The notes beneath the pieces were generated by a model that worked only from the letters and a program-made list of their open reading frames with translations, did not search any database and had not been told where the DNA came from. Below, piece after piece: positions 1-9,507 of a DNA stretch of 64,000 bases. The position numbers and the translations under genes are program-made. The DNA lies in contig CAWHIX010000008.1 of assembly GCA_963829545.1 (NCBI GenBank), positions 310,001 to 374,000 on the forward strand. Direction: 5' to 3'. Position 1 is the first letter of the stretch. Each line of letters opens with the position of its first letter. This DNA is from JAXGXJ01 sp963829545 (GTDB taxonomy: Bacteria; Actinomycetota; Thermoleophilia; RBG-16-64-13).

Positions 1-1594
1 CGAAGTCGCCGCCGGCGAACACGCCATCGCCGAGAGCGTGCGTGGATTCGTCGATCTGGAGCCTGTTCCTCTCGTCCACGAACGCGTCCGGGAGGAAGGA
101 GTAGTCCGGCTTCTCCACGATGGCCTTGAGGACTGCGTCGCACTGCATACCGAACTCGGAACCCTCGACCTTGACCGGGCGAGGCCGGCCGCTGGCGTCG
201 AGATCGCCGAGTTCCATGCGGCAACAGGTGAGATCGACGGCGCCGCCCTCTTCACTGGCCGCCACGGGGGAGGTCAGGAACTCGAAACGCACGCCCTCTT
301 CCTGCGCCTTTGCGACCTCGTCGGCCAGCGCCGGCATCTCGTCTCTCGTGCGGCGATAGAAGACCACCGGCTGGGCTCCCACGCGCAGCAGGGAGCGGGC
401 CACGTCGATGGCCGTGTTACCTCCGCCGATGACGCCCACCGTCTTGCCCTTCATCTTCTCCAGGTCGGCGCTGCGCAGCACATCGGTGCCGGAGAGGAGG
501 CACTCTTCGCCGGAGATCCCGGCCTCAGTCTCCTGCCAGGCGCCGGCGGCGACGTAGATGGCGTCGTAGGACTTCTGCAGTTGGGCGAAGGCGTCCTTGT
601 CGATCTCGGTGCCCGTGCGGAACTCCACGCCCTCACCGGCGAAGGCGGCGATCTGGCTGCGCAGGACCTCGCGGGGGAGACGGTAGGGGGGGATGCCGTA
701 GGCCAGGAGCCCTCCGGCCTCGGGCATGCGCTCGAAGACGGTGACCTCGTGGCCGGCTTGGCGCAGGTAGTGGGCTGCCGAGAGTCCGGAGGGGCCGGAG
801 CCGATGACGGCCACCTTCTTGGCGGTGCTCCGCAGCGGCGCCTGGTAGTACTCGGCTGGGGCGGCCAAGATCTGGTCGCCCACAAAGCGCTCGATCTCCC
901 TGATCGACACCGACTCGTCGAACTCGGCCCGGGCGCACTCGGTCTGGCAGGTGTGGGGGCAGACACGTCCCGTGACTGCCGGCACCGGGTTGCGCAGCAG
1001 GAGGGTGCGTGCGGCCGTGGTCATGTCGCCCTCGCGGATGCTGGCCAAGTACGACGGTATATCGATGCTGTTGGGACAGCCCTGGGCGCAGCCGGTGAGG
1101 GTGTCTTCCACCTTGGCCTGGCCAAGGATGGAGTGGTACCTGGAGTCTCCGGTGAGGGCGTAGCAGGTGTTGCCGCCCTTGCGCAGGCAGTCAAAGAGGT
1201 TGTCGGGGACCCAGTAGTACCAGCAGCGGTTGTTCTGGCAGATGTTCCCGGCCACGGTGCCCATCTCCCGGATATGGGGAGAGGCCGTCCTTGCCGCCGC
1301 CTGGGCCAGCGCGGGGTACTTGTCTCTGACCGTCGCGTCGGTGCCCAGGTCTTCCACCCGGGTGAGCGCGCCGACGTGCAGGGTCCCGTTGTCCTCGCGG
1401 ACGTAGTCCAGGCCGGGGATGTTCTTGATATTGACGATGATCTCCGGATAGCCGGCGTCGGGCAGGATGCAATCCTTCATCTCGCCCAGGAGGTCGGTGC
1501 CGCCGGCGATGATCCGGGCCTTGCCTTCGTGATCCGCAAGGACGCTGGTCGCTTCTTCTATGGTCTCGGCGCTTACGTGCCTGAATGGTTTCAT
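1..1594 (-). CDS. FAD-binding (CO/XDH medium-subunit type) and GltD-like NAD(P)-oxidoreductase fusion, partial
   Basis: The frame is open from an ATG at 1594, behind a GAGGAG ribosome site, to the left edge, so the C-terminus is missing. Residues 1 to about 155 match the FAD-binding subunit of molybdenum hydroxylases, including AGGTDLLGEMK and the CWYYW and RKGG motifs. From about residue 165 the protein becomes a GltD-type module. It has Fe-S cysteines at 169, 173, 212, 216 and 220, a first dinucleotide fold (IGSGPSG, about residue 266) and a second (IGGGNTAID, about 390). Known families of this kind pass electrons between a FAD/2Fe-2S hydroxylase and NAD(P). It lies 36 nt downstream of the molybdopterin subunit, so the two are surely co-transcribed. 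Inference: it couples substrate hydroxylation or reduction to NAD(P)(H), as proposed for the E. coli YgfM/YgfK pair. The substrate is unknown. Confidence 0.85.
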   Translation of the reverse strand, partial: MKPFRHVSAETIEEATSVLADHEGKARIIAGGTDLLGEMKDCILPDAGYPEIIVNIKNIPGLDYVREDNGTLHVGALTRVEDLGTDATVRDKYPALAQAAARTASPHIREMGTVAGNICQNNRCWYYWVPDNLFDCLRKGGNTCYALTGDSRYHSILGQAKVEDTLTGCAQGCPNSIDIPSYLASIREGDMTTAARTLLLRNPVPAVTGRVCPHTCQTECARAEFDESVSIREIERFVGDQILAAPAEYYQAPLRSTAKKVAVIGSGPSGLSAAHYLRQAGHEVTVFERMPEAGGLLAYGIPPYRLPREVLRSQIAAFAGEGVEFRTGTEIDKDAFAQLQKSYDAIYVAAGAWQETEAGISGEECLLSGTDVLRSADLEKMKGKTVGVIGGGNTAIDVARSLLRVGAQPVVFYRRTRDEMPALADEVAKAQEEGVRFEFLTSPVAASEEGGAVDLTCCRMELGDLDASGRPRPVKVEGSEFGMQCDAVLKAIVEKPDYSFLPDAFVDERNRLQIDESTHALGDGVFAGGDF

Positions 1595-1630
1595 CTAAGT
1601 AGTCTCCTCGTCAGCCCTGGGCTCGGGCGA

Positions 1631-4114
1631 TCACGCTTTGCCGAGCGCTTTGAGCACCCGGTCCGGTGTTATGGGGTAGGTAGGCACCCACACGCCGATG
1701 GCGTTCTGCACGGCCGGACCGATGAGGGCCGGCAACACCGTGGCCACGTCCTCGCCGATGCCGATGGAGCCGTAGGGGCCGTAGCCCATCGCGGTCTCCA
1801 CCATGATGGTCTCGATGTCGCCGTAGTCCATCATGGTCGGGATCTTGTAGTTGAGCAGGTTGCCGTTGAGCATGATGCCGGTGCGCTCGTCGTAGATGAC
1901 TTCTTCGGTCATGCCCCGGCCGATAGCCATGATGGCGCCGCCGTAGGCCTGGCCTTCACAGCCGTCCCAGTTGATGACCTTGCCTACGTCGTTCACGGTC
2001 ACCGTCTTGATGATGTCGACGGCCCCGGTCTCCGGATCGACCTCCACCTCCATGAAGTAGGCCTGGCGGCAGAAGCGGAGGCGCACCCCCAGATAGCAGC
2101 CCCGCTGGATGTGCCAGGCCGTCTCGAAGATGGGGGGAGTGCCGCGCATGGGGTAGGCCAGTCCCTCTTCCTTGTTGCTGAAGAAGGGCTCGCCGGCGGT
2201 ACCGCTCAAGGGGCCGTTAGCTCCTCCCGGGCCTATGAAGTCCGCGATGCTCATATTGTTGTCCGGGTTGGTCTTCTCGAAGATGACCCCGTCCTTGACG
2301 TCGAGCTCATCGGGCTCGAGCCCGGGGAAGGCGGGGGGGTACTCCGCCAACTGGGTCTTGGCCCGGGGGGCGACGGCCACCTCGAGCAAGCGCTCTTTGA
2401 GCATGCGGGCCGCGCTTCTCACCGCCCAGCCGTTGACGGCCAGGTTGGTGGAGGTGTCGGGCGTCATGGTGTAGAAGCCGGCATCGTCCATATGCTTGAA
2501 GCGCACCGTCTCCACAGGCACGCCCAACTCGTCGGCGGCGATCTGACAATAGGCCGTCTCCGCGTTCACGCCCACGTCGGCCCGGCAGCCGAAGATGGTG
2601 ACGCTGGCGTCGTTACGCTCGAACATCATGCCGATCTCGCTGGTGCCGGCCGAGTCGTCCCATTCATGGCTCCACGCAAAGGCCATGCCGTGCATCTTGC
2701 CGTCGGGCAACTGCCTAGTACCGGGGGCGTGCCACTTCTCGTCCCAGGCGATGGCGGCCTTGCCTTTCTCCACGCACTCCCTGAGACTATCCCGCCGCTG
2801 GAAGCCGAACTCTTCCTTCTTGTCGTTCAGCCACTCCATGTCGTGGCCCTCGGCCCCGTCGTTGAGAAGCGAGACCTCCACCGGATCCATGCCCAAGGCG
2901 TCGGCCACGTGGTTGAAGACCAGGTTGACCGTATAGCAGTTGATGTTCATCTCGCAGCGCGTGGGGACGGTGTGGCCCTTGTTGACCCAGGCGGCTTCGG
3001 TGCGGCCGTGGATGTGGGGGATCTTGGTGTTCTCGATGAGATGGGCCACGATGCCGAAGATGGGCATGTCTTGGTTGAGGGTGATGGCGCGCTGGTAGAC
3101 GGAGGTGATAGTGCCGTCGAGTTTGAACCCCACCTTGGTGCTAAAGGTGCCCGAGTCCATGTTGCCGCCGTAGAAGTCCTCGCGGCGGTTGAAGGCCCAC
3201 TTGACCGGCCGACCGGTGCGCTTGGAGGCCAGGGCCGCCAGGTACATGCCGGCCAGGTTCCAGGCCATCTGGCTCCAGCCACCGAAGCTGGCCCCTTGGT
3301 AGAGGCAGTGGACGTCGATCTTGCTCATGGGGATGCCGCCGAACCAGGTGGAGATGGCCCGCTTGGCGATGTGGGGGCGCTGCTGCTTGACCCACACCTC
3401 GGCGAAGTCGCCGTTCCATCTCCACACCCCGCAGGGTCGCTCAGGGCCCACCCAGGTGTTGAGTCCGAAGGTCCAATCGAACTCGACGGTCCGGTCGGCC
3501 TCCGCGAAGCCCTTTTCGATATCCCCCTGCTTCTCCTCGTAGACCATCACCAGGTTGGAATCGGGGAATTCCTCCGGAGCGGTGAGGGGGGCGCCGGGCT
3601 CGATGGCCTTCTCCACGTCGAGGATGAAGGGGCGCCGCTCCCAGTCCACCTTGATGAGCTTGAGAGCGTTCTCGGCTATCTCCTCGCTGTCGGCGACCAC
3701 GAAAGCGCCGCATTCCATGCCTTGGAAGTGGGCTACGCCGGGAAGGGCGGCCACGCTGTTCAACTCGTGTCCGCTGACGGCCACGCCCTCTTGTAGCTCG
3801 GGGTCGTCGTAGCGAAGGATGCAGCGTACGCCGGGCATCTGCCTGGCCGCGGAGGTGTCCATGCCCACAATCTTGGCGTGGGGGTAGGGTGAGGTAAGGA
3901 AGCGGGCGAAGAGCATGCCCGGCAGTTGCACGTCCAGCGTGTACTGAGCGGCCCCGGTGGCCTTCTCGATCCCGTCGTTGCGGCGCACGCCGCGCCTGCC
4001 GATGACCTTGTACTCCTCCAAAGGATAGGGGTCGGCCACCTTGTTGTCGGAGGCGTCGAGCATGCGCTGCTTCTGGTCCACCTTCTGCGGCTGGTCACTA
4101 CTCAAGGCCCTCAC
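1631..4114 (-). CDS. Xanthine dehydrogenase family molybdopterin-binding subunit
   Basis: This 827-aa protein has the length and layout of XdhA/CoxL-type large subunits, which bind the molybdopterin cofactor and carry the catalytic site. The N-terminal a/b-hammerhead domain (RRNDGIEKATGAAQYT) is visible. So are the Moco-binding motif GASFGGW (about residue 270) and a C-terminal GIGEDVATVLPALIGPA, whose glutamate occupies the place of the catalytic Glu of xanthine dehydrogenase. The track start is GTG at 4114. A TTG at 4105, better spaced behind GGGGAGG, is an alternative. It overlaps the stop of the 2Fe-2S gene and is followed by the FAD/GltD fusion, giving a small-large-FAD operon. The substrate cannot be read from sequence; an N-heterocycle or purine-like compound is a guess. 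Confidence 0.9.
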   Translation of the reverse strand: MRALSSDQPQKVDQKQRMLDASDNKVADPYPLEEYKVIGRRGVRRNDGIEKATGAAQYTLDVQLPGMLFARFLTSPYPHAKIVGMDTSAARQMPGVRCILRYDDPELQEGVAVSGHELNSVAALPGVAHFQGMECGAFVVADSEEIAENALKLIKVDWERRPFILDVEKAIEPGAPLTAPEEFPDSNLVMVYEEKQGDIEKGFAEADRTVEFDWTFGLNTWVGPERPCGVWRWNGDFAEVWVKQQRPHIAKRAISTWFGGIPMSKIDVHCLYQGASFGGWSQMAWNLAGMYLAALASKRTGRPVKWAFNRREDFYGGNMDSGTFSTKVGFKLDGTITSVYQRAITLNQDMPIFGIVAHLIENTKIPHIHGRTEAAWVNKGHTVPTRCEMNINCYTVNLVFNHVADALGMDPVEVSLLNDGAEGHDMEWLNDKKEEFGFQRRDSLRECVEKGKAAIAWDEKWHAPGTRQLPDGKMHGMAFAWSHEWDDSAGTSEIGMMFERNDASVTIFGCRADVGVNAETAYCQIAADELGVPVETVRFKHMDDAGFYTMTPDTSTNLAVNGWAVRSAARMLKERLLEVAVAPRAKTQLAEYPPAFPGLEPDELDVKDGVIFEKTNPDNNMSIADFIGPGGANGPLSGTAGEPFFSNKEEGLAYPMRGTPPIFETAWHIQRGCYLGVRLRFCRQAYFMEVEVDPETGAVDIIKTVTVNDVGKVINWDGCEGQAYGGAIMAIGRGMTEEVIYDERTGIMLNGNLLNYKIPTMMDYGDIETIMVETAMGYGPYGSIGIGEDVATVLPALIGPAVQNAIGVWVPTYPITPDRVLKALGKA

Positions 4115-4631
4115 CTCCCCGGGCGCTGGCGACTACCACGCCCCGCAGTACTGCCGCCGCCTCCTGGATGGCTTTGATGTGGGCCGGGTAGGTGCCGCAG
4201 CGGCACAGGTTGCCCACCATGGCCTCCTTGATCTCGTCCACCGTGGGGTCGGGGTTGCGGTCGAGCAGGGCCTTGGCAGTGACCACGAAGCCGGGGGTGC
4301 AGAAGCCGCACTGCATGCAGCTGTACTTCACGTAGGCGTCGATGAGCGGGTGGTCGGCCTGGGCTATGCCCTCGATAGTCTCGATATCCCTGCCGCCGCA
4401 CTCGATGGCCAGCATCATGCAGGAGAGGACCGGCCGGCCGTCCATGATCACCGAGCAGGCGCCGCAGGCGCCCTCGGCGCAGAATTCCTTGGTGCCCAGC
4501 AGTCCCAGCTTCTCATGGAGCACGTATTGCAGCGTCCATTGAGGCTGCACGGGGAGCTCATGGGTCTCACCGTTCACCAGAAGAGCGATGGTGACCGTTG
4601 AGACCGCTCTTGTCTGTTCCACTGCCGACAT
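4098..4631 (-). CDS. (2Fe-2S)-binding small subunit of molybdenum hydroxylase
   Basis: This 177-aa protein has the two typical 2Fe-2S centres of XdhC/CoxS-type subunits. The plant-ferredoxin-like one is CAEGACGAC followed by LSC. The helical one is CMQCGFCTPG followed by LCRCGTY. It carries electrons from the molybdenum site to FAD. I chose the ATG at 4631 (MSAVEQTR); the frame stays open upstream to about 4781, but that part looks non-coding. It is the first gene of the operon that continues through 1631-4114 and 1-1594, and it overlaps the next gene by up to 17 nt, which suggests translational coupling. Confidence 0.92.
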   Translation of the reverse strand: MSAVEQTRAVSTVTIALLVNGETHELPVQPQWTLQYVLHEKLGLLGTKEFCAEGACGACSVIMDGRPVLSCMMLAIECGGRDIETIEGIAQADHPLIDAYVKYSCMQCGFCTPGFVVTAKALLDRNPDPTVDEIKEAMVGNLCRCGTYPAHIKAIQEAAAVLRGVVVASARGGEGLE

Positions 4632-4785
4632 ACTCGACCATCCCTTTTCCGAACTGATCCTGCCGCGAGAAGCGGCCCATCCTCCATGAGAGCAGGGCAT
4701 TTTGCCAGTCCCCAAGATACCACCATCTCTTCTCACCGGCGCTTGTGGGGCCGACCTCAGGCCTGGCGGGACCGGCTGCAACCGG

Positions 4786-4956
4786 ATCTACGAGCAGGCT
4801 TTGGCCGGTCTGCTTGCCGCCCGGAGGCGTGACCTGAGTCTGGTCGATTCGGCCAGCTTCGTGCTCATGCGCCGGCTGGGTATCCGCCGGGCTCTGACGG
4901 TCGACAAGCACTTCGCGGAGCAGGGTTTCGACATCGTGCCGCCGGCGGCGGACTGA
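4786..4956 (+). pseudogene. C-terminal remnant of a VapC-type PIN-domain toxin
   Basis: The frame reads LSLVDSASFVLMRRLGIRRA, then TVDKHFAEQGF, then stop. This is the C-terminal third of PIN ribonucleases, including the acidic residue in LVD and the late aspartate in TVDKHF. The N-terminal part with the first catalytic aspartate is missing, and the bases before about 4786 show no similarity in any frame. There is no antitoxin next to it. It is most likely a decayed toxin gene. Confidence 0.55.
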
Positions 4957-5054
4957 CCCAAGGCGCAGGGCATCGGCCCCTCATTTCTCCGCAGACGAAG
5001 ACGTAGCGAGGGTGGGGGCGGGCTCGGCGAGCTCTTCGCGACCGAGGGGGCCGG

Positions 5055-5083
5055 TTTACTTTCCGGTGGTTGGATACCATAAT
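5055..5083 (+). promoter_or_regulatory. Sigma70-like promoter upstream of the radical SAM gene
   Basis: TTTACT (5055-5060) and CATAAT (5078-5083) are separated by exactly 17 bp. They match 4/6 and 5/6 of the consensus -35 and -10. Transcription would start near 5090, giving a leader of about 80 nt before the GTG at 5173. Confidence 0.45.
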
Positions 5084-5172
5084 GTCTGGTCAGAGAGGTG
5101 GCGAAGCCAGGTTCTTTCTCCTGGCTGTCGCACACCGGGGCGTAGGGCCGCAGAAGTCGTACGGGGTGATCT

Positions 5173-6645
5173 GTGAGTCGGACCGATGGTCTATACGGTG
5201 TCATGCAGCGGCGCATCATCAACCAGATGCTCCGGCTGTCGACGAGCGACGACAAGGCCAAGATCCTGCGTGGCTTCCGGCTCGCCGAGCTGATCACGCC
5301 GGAATCCCATAGGGCTTCGGTCAGGATGATCCGTGAGATGATCCAGGAAGACCATCCGGCGCTGCAGCTCTCCCGTCACGTGGCCACTCGCCTGAGCCCC
5401 ACCTGCCGTGAACGCCTGATCGAGTCTCTCATCGTCAACACCCTTCTGCGCGGGCTCGCCAAACGTCTGGCTGCGGCCGAGCAGACCGGCATGATCGCGC
5501 CCACCACCATCCTTTTCAGCCCGACCATGCGCTGCAACCTCACGTGCGAAGGCTGCTACGCCGCCGAATACTCTCCCGACGGGGGGATGGAGCGCGAACT
5601 CCTGCAGAAGATCGTGAACGAGGGTAACGACATGGGCGTCTACACGTTCACCTTCCTCGGCGGAGAGCCGTTCTTGTATCCGGAGCTGCTCGACTTTGCT
5701 CGGGCCAACCGTGACTCCTATTTCCTGGTGTTCAGCAACGGTACGCTGCTGGACGACGCCAAGATCACCGAACTGGCCGCCATCGGCAACATCGCCCCCA
5801 TGCTGAGCGTCGAAGGCTCGCAGGAATTGACCGACGAGCGCCGGGGCCCGGGCGTCTACGAGCGTGTGATGCGGGTGATGGACAATCTGGGACAGGCGGG
5901 GGTGCCCTTCGGTTATTCCGCCACGGTCACCCGCCGCAATTGGGACGCGCTCATCAGCGATGAGTTCGTCGACCCTCTGATCGAGAAGGGCGCCGTGGTG
6001 GGCTGGCACTTCCTCTACATGCCCGTAGGTCGCGAGCCGAACGTAGAACTGATGCCGACGCCTCAGGAACGGGAGGAGTTTCGCCAAGGTATAGTGCGGC
6101 TGCGCAGCACCAAGCCGTACTTCCCCATCGACTTCTGGGGCGACGCACCCTGGGTCGGGGGCTGTATCGCCGGCAGGCACTACGTCCACATCAACAGTGA
6201 GGGTTGGGTGGAGCCCTGCATCTTCACCCACTTCGCCACCGACAACATCAGGGACACTACCCTGCTCGAGGCCTTCAACTCGCCCTTCTTCCAGGAACTG
6301 CGCCGCCGCCAGCCTTTCAATCACAACCTGCTCATGCCCTGCATGTGGCTGGATAACCCCGAATGCTCGCGAGAGATCATCTCGGCCTGCGGCGCCCACC
6401 CCACCCACGATGGGGCGGACGTCATGCTCACCGATCTGCAGAAGGAGCTGGATGCCTACTCGGCCGAGGCGGCGCGCGTGTTCAACCCGGTGTGGAGTTG
6501 CATGCGCGGGCAATCCACCCTGGAACCTCCCGATCCCCCGGAGGTCGAGCTCGCCAAGCTGATGTCGGGCGACCAGGTCTCGAATGCTCAGGAAGAGACA
6601 CCCGTGGAGAGCGAGCTGATAGAGACGGGACCCAGGGGGAACTGA
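5173..6645 (+). CDS. Radical SAM/SPASM-like protein
   Basis: This 490-aa protein has the radical SAM motif CNLTCEGC (Cys121, Cys125, Cys128), which binds the 4Fe-4S cluster that cleaves S-adenosylmethionine. It is followed by the glycine-rich FLGGEPFLYPE SAM-binding motif. The C-terminal third carries further cysteines (GGCIAGRHYVHI, EPCIFTH, MPCMWLDNPEC), the style of a SPASM or twitch auxiliary-cluster domain used in peptide and cofactor maturation. The 115-residue helical N-terminal extension is unusual. No small peptide substrate gene is visible beside it. The start is a GTG; an ATG at 5203 is possible. The substrate is unknown. It ends before a GC-rich hairpin shared with the convergent nitroreductase gene. 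Confidence 0.82.
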   Translation: MSRTDGLYGVMQRRIINQMLRLSTSDDKAKILRGFRLAELITPESHRASVRMIREMIQEDHPALQLSRHVATRLSPTCRERLIESLIVNTLLRGLAKRLAAAEQTGMIAPTTILFSPTMRCNLTCEGCYAAEYSPDGGMERELLQKIVNEGNDMGVYTFTFLGGEPFLYPELLDFARANRDSYFLVFSNGTLLDDAKITELAAIGNIAPMLSVEGSQELTDERRGPGVYERVMRVMDNLGQAGVPFGYSATVTRRNWDALISDEFVDPLIEKGAVVGWHFLYMPVGREPNVELMPTPQEREEFRQGIVRLRSTKPYFPIDFWGDAPWVGGCIAGRHYVHINSEGWVEPCIFTHFATDNIRDTTLLEAFNSPFFQELRRRQPFNHNLLMPCMWLDNPECSREIISACGAHPTHDGADVMLTDLQKELDAYSAEAARVFNPVWSCMRGQSTLEPPDPPEVELAKLMSGDQVSNAQEETPVESELIETGPRGN

Positions 6646-6646
6646 C

Positions 6647-6665
6647 GGCGCGCCGTAGGCGCGCC
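6647..6665. terminator. GC hairpin between convergent genes
   Basis: GGCGCGCC, a 3-base loop GTA, then GGCGCGCC again (each arm is self-complementary) lie 1 nt after the radical SAM stop. More inverted GGCGCC/GCCGCC blocks follow up to 6719. There is no T-run. It probably acts as a bidirectional terminator. Confidence 0.4.
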
Positions 6666-6719
6666 TCCCTGCTCCCTGCGGCCGCCTCCGGCGGCGCCCG
6701 CAACGCGAGGCGGCGCCTC

Positions 6720-7413
6720 CTACTTCCTCAGGGCGATCAGCCACTCCCGTATCTGCTCGTCGCTCCGATACTTGTCGGGGTCGTAGCGCTCGTGGTGGGT
6801 CATGGCCTCAAGGTCACGAACGAGACGGGGCTTGGGCTCCATGGCCGGGTGACCCAGAGAGAGCATGTCGTAGATGAGGTAGTCCTCGGGGATGCCGAGC
6901 AACTCTTTCAGTCTGGCCGAGACGTATCCGTGGCCCACCTGGCTGACCCAGTGGCACCCCAGGCCCAGGCTGGTGGCGGCCAGAGTCATGTACAGGAAGG
7001 CGCTTGCCATCCCCGAGACGAGATGCGACTGCCCTCGCTCCAGGTAGGTGAGGAGCGGGAAGGACTTGCTCACGCGCGGGTCGGCGCACACCACGATGAG
7101 CACGGGCGCGTTCTTGAAGGGCGGGTCGCCGGCCACCGGACGGGCGGCGGAAGGCCAGCGCAGTTCCTCGGGCCGGGTGAGCTCCGCCTTGTAGCCCAAC
7201 TCCATCAGGTCTCTGACGATGGCGGCCATCGCATCTTTGGTCTGCTGTTCCCTGACCACAAGGAACTCCCAGGGTTGCGAATTGGCCCCCGAAGGGGCCC
7301 ACCGCGCCGCCTCGATGATCTTCTCCACCGCGTCGTCCGGTACGGGCTCCTGGGTGAAAGATCGGATGCTGCGCCGACTCTGTACGAGAGAGAGTAGTTC
7401 TGGAGTATTCCAT
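6720..7413 (-). CDS. Nitroreductase family protein (frameshift near the start)
   Basis: The main frame (6720-7328) begins inside the conserved AARWAPSGANSQPW block. The missing N-terminus, ELLSLVQSRRSIRSFTQEPV, lies just upstream in another frame, and the natural ATG with an AGGAGG site is at 7413. One extra base near 7400 breaks the gene. Restored, it gives about 230 aa, the usual size for FMN-dependent nitroreductase or dehydrogenase proteins. The C-terminus GHPAMEPKPR is typical of the group. Such enzymes reduce nitro groups, quinones or enones with NAD(P)H; the substrate is not predictable here. The break is probably a sequencing error, as the rest is intact. Confidence 0.82.
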
Positions 7414-7454
7414 GAGTGTCCGCCTCCTGTGGGGGTCGATCTTGCCTTCCGGCT

Positions 7455-8132
7455 TCAGTCCCTGACCCGGCCGTCGATCATGTGCACCACTCGGTCACAG
7501 GCCTCGGCGACCTCCGGGGCGTGAGTGACCAGCACGAAGGTCGTACCGGTCTCGCGGTTGATCTGATGCATCATGCGCACCATCTCCTCCGAGCTGGCAG
7601 AGTCGAGGTTACCGGTGGGCTCGTCGCCGAAGATCACTTGGGGACTGTTCACCAGTGCCCTGGCCACTGCCACCCGCTGCTGTTGACCTCCGGACAGCTC
7701 CGTCGGTCTGTGCTTCTGGCGGTCCGCCAAACCGACGCCGGCGAGGGCCTCCGTCGCGGCTTCACGGGCCTCTCGCCTGCCTTTGCCCGCGTATTGAGCG
7801 GCCAGGGCCACGTTCTCAAGCGCATTAAGGCTTGGCACGAGGTTGAAGGTCTGGAAGATGAAGCCCACTTCCTCGCGCCGAAGTCGCGTGAGGTCGCTCC
7901 CGTTCAGCGTGTCCACGCGCCGCCCGGCCAGCCAGACCTCTCCGGAGTCCAGCGAATCGAGACAGCCCAGGATGTGGAGGAGCGTGGATTTCCCCGACCC
8001 CGAAGGGCCCATGATGGAGACCATCTCGCCCTTCCCCACCTCCACCGAAGAGCCCTGGAGAGCGTCGACGTAGTTCTCCTTGCCCATGACGTAGCGCTTG
8101 TGTACATCGATGCCTTTTATCAGAGGTTCCAT
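7455..8132 (-). CDS. MacB/LolD-type ABC transporter ATP-binding protein
   Basis: This 225-aa protein contains Walker A (GPSGSGKST, about residue 42), Q-loop (FIFQTFNLVPSLNALENV), the ABC signature (LSGGQQQR) and Walker B followed by the D-loop (VIFGDEPTGNLD). The GDEPTGNLD form and NLVPSLNALENV are characteristic of the exporter family that works with FtsX-type permeases (MacB, LolD, YknY). It lies 18 nt downstream of the permease gene, so the two form one operon. Probable role: ATP-driven extrusion of a peptide or lipid, or mechanotransmission. No periplasmic adaptor gene is nearby. Confidence 0.9.
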   Translation of the reverse strand: MEPLIKGIDVHKRYVMGKENYVDALQGSSVEVGKGEMVSIMGPSGSGKSTLLHILGCLDSLDSGEVWLAGRRVDTLNGSDLTRLRREEVGFIFQTFNLVPSLNALENVALAAQYAGKGRREAREAATEALAGVGLADRQKHRPTELSGGQQQRVAVARALVNSPQVIFGDEPTGNLDSASSEEMVRMMHQINRETGTTFVLVTHAPEVAEACDRVVHMIDGRVRD

Positions 8133-8150
8133 ATGCGTGTCTCCCGTTCC

Positions 8151-9310
8151 CTATTCGTAACGGAGGGCGGCCACCGGCTTCATGCGCGCGGCGTGTAGCG
8201 ATGGATAGAGCCCGCTCACCAACCCCAGGACGACGGCGAAGGCCACCGCGCCGATGGCGAGACGGGGCGTCACAAGGAAGAGGTCCAGGTTCGAGGATGC
8301 CAGAGCCATGTTGACGAAGGTGACCGCGATCCAGCCCAGGATCAACCCGGCAAGTCCACCGATAAGGCCGATGACGCCGGCCTCGCTCAGGAACTGCCGA
8401 ACGATCTGGCCGTCGGAGGCGCCGATGGCCTTGCGCACCCCGATCTCGCGGGTGCGCTCACTCACCGACATGGTCATGGTGTTGATCACCGAGAGCCCAC
8501 CCACGATCAGCGAGATGATGGCGACGCCGTACAGGATGGCGTTCAGGATCTCCGTGGAGCTGGCGATCTGCTCCTGGAAGGCGCTTGGTCCCATGGCCTC
8601 GACGCCGTCGACCGACTCCTCGATCAGCGCAGCCAGCGCCTCCGGATCTGTCCCCTCCGCGGGGAAGACGGTGAAGGAAGTCACCAGGTCGCTCGCGTCG
8701 ATCTGGTTGCGGACCATCTCGGGTAGGTCGCCCACGAAGAGGCGCTGGGCGTCGGGAAGGGTCATCCATACCGAGGTGTCCGGCGCGGTGAGCGTCTTGT
8801 CAAGGATGCCCACCACCGCGAACCGCTCGCCGCGGATGGTAACCCTCCCGCCGACCTCGGCTCCCAGGGTGTCCACGAGGTCGGACCCCACGACGACCGA
8901 ACCCACGTCGTCGGCCGTGAGTGCTCGGCCCTGGCGTAGGTAACCTCGAAGCTCTCCAATTCCTCCCCGCGCATATCGCTGCCCGTGAGCATGGGGGGCA
9001 TGCCGAAGGACATCCCGGACTCGGCGTCGAGAAGCGTCAAGATCTGCCCGGACACTTCCGCGACGCCGGGGATCTTCTTGATCTCCTCCAACTTGGCGAG
9101 CGAAAGCGGGCTGCTGGCAAACATGCCCCCGGCGGCGTCCGCCGACACGGTGACCTTGTCGGAGTAGTAGCGCGTGCCCCCGGACACTAGAAGGTTGATC
9201 TTCTCGGCCATGCTTCCCATGACCACCAGGGCCAGCACCCCTATGGTGATGCCGAAGATGGTCAGGAGGACCCTAAGCTTTCGTCGGAACACGTTCCTCA
9301 GTATCTGCAT
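8151..9310 (-). CDS. FtsX/MacB-type ABC transporter permease (one frameshift)
   Basis: Two frames make one protein of about 386 aa. The N-terminal frame starts at ATG 9310 (MQILRNVFRRKLRVLLTIFG) with the first membrane helix and a MacB-like extracytoplasmic domain (SLAKLEEIKKIPGVAEVSG). The C-terminal frame resumes as DDVGSVVVGSDLVDTLG and holds three membrane helices with the FtsX motif TMSVSERTREIGVRKAIGAS. The join is near 8940, where one base is missing or extra. It pairs with the ATPase gene downstream. The overall architecture (helix, large outside domain, three helices) is that of MacB-type permeases. Confidence 0.85.
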
Positions 9311-9507
9311 GCGATCACCGTCCTGGGGCCGCGAAGTCGAAGGGCCGCGTGTGAGTGTACAACTTATCGGGTCCAGGATGCCGCGCCGGGGGCTGGCGAG
9401 CCCGTGATCTGGGCTGGAGGGACCGGCCGAAGGAGGTGTCGTGCGCGCGCAGTCTGGGCATATACGGGCGGGAAGATACTCACCAAATCTCGCGGAAGGG
9501 GTCTGGC

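Larger units (their letters stand above)
4632..5172. other. Intergenic region between divergent operons
   Basis: These 541 bases separate the molybdenum hydroxylase operon (-) from the radical SAM gene (+). I find a C-terminal PIN-toxin remnant (4786-4956) and a good sigma70-like promoter (5055-5083), and nothing else coding or RNA-like. Confidence 0.6.

Noticed and set aside
38..3796. A 1,252-codon open frame on the plus strand
   Set aside because: It is the antisense shadow of the molybdenum hydroxylase genes. High GC removes stops; it has no domain sense, while the minus strand reads as recognised enzymes.
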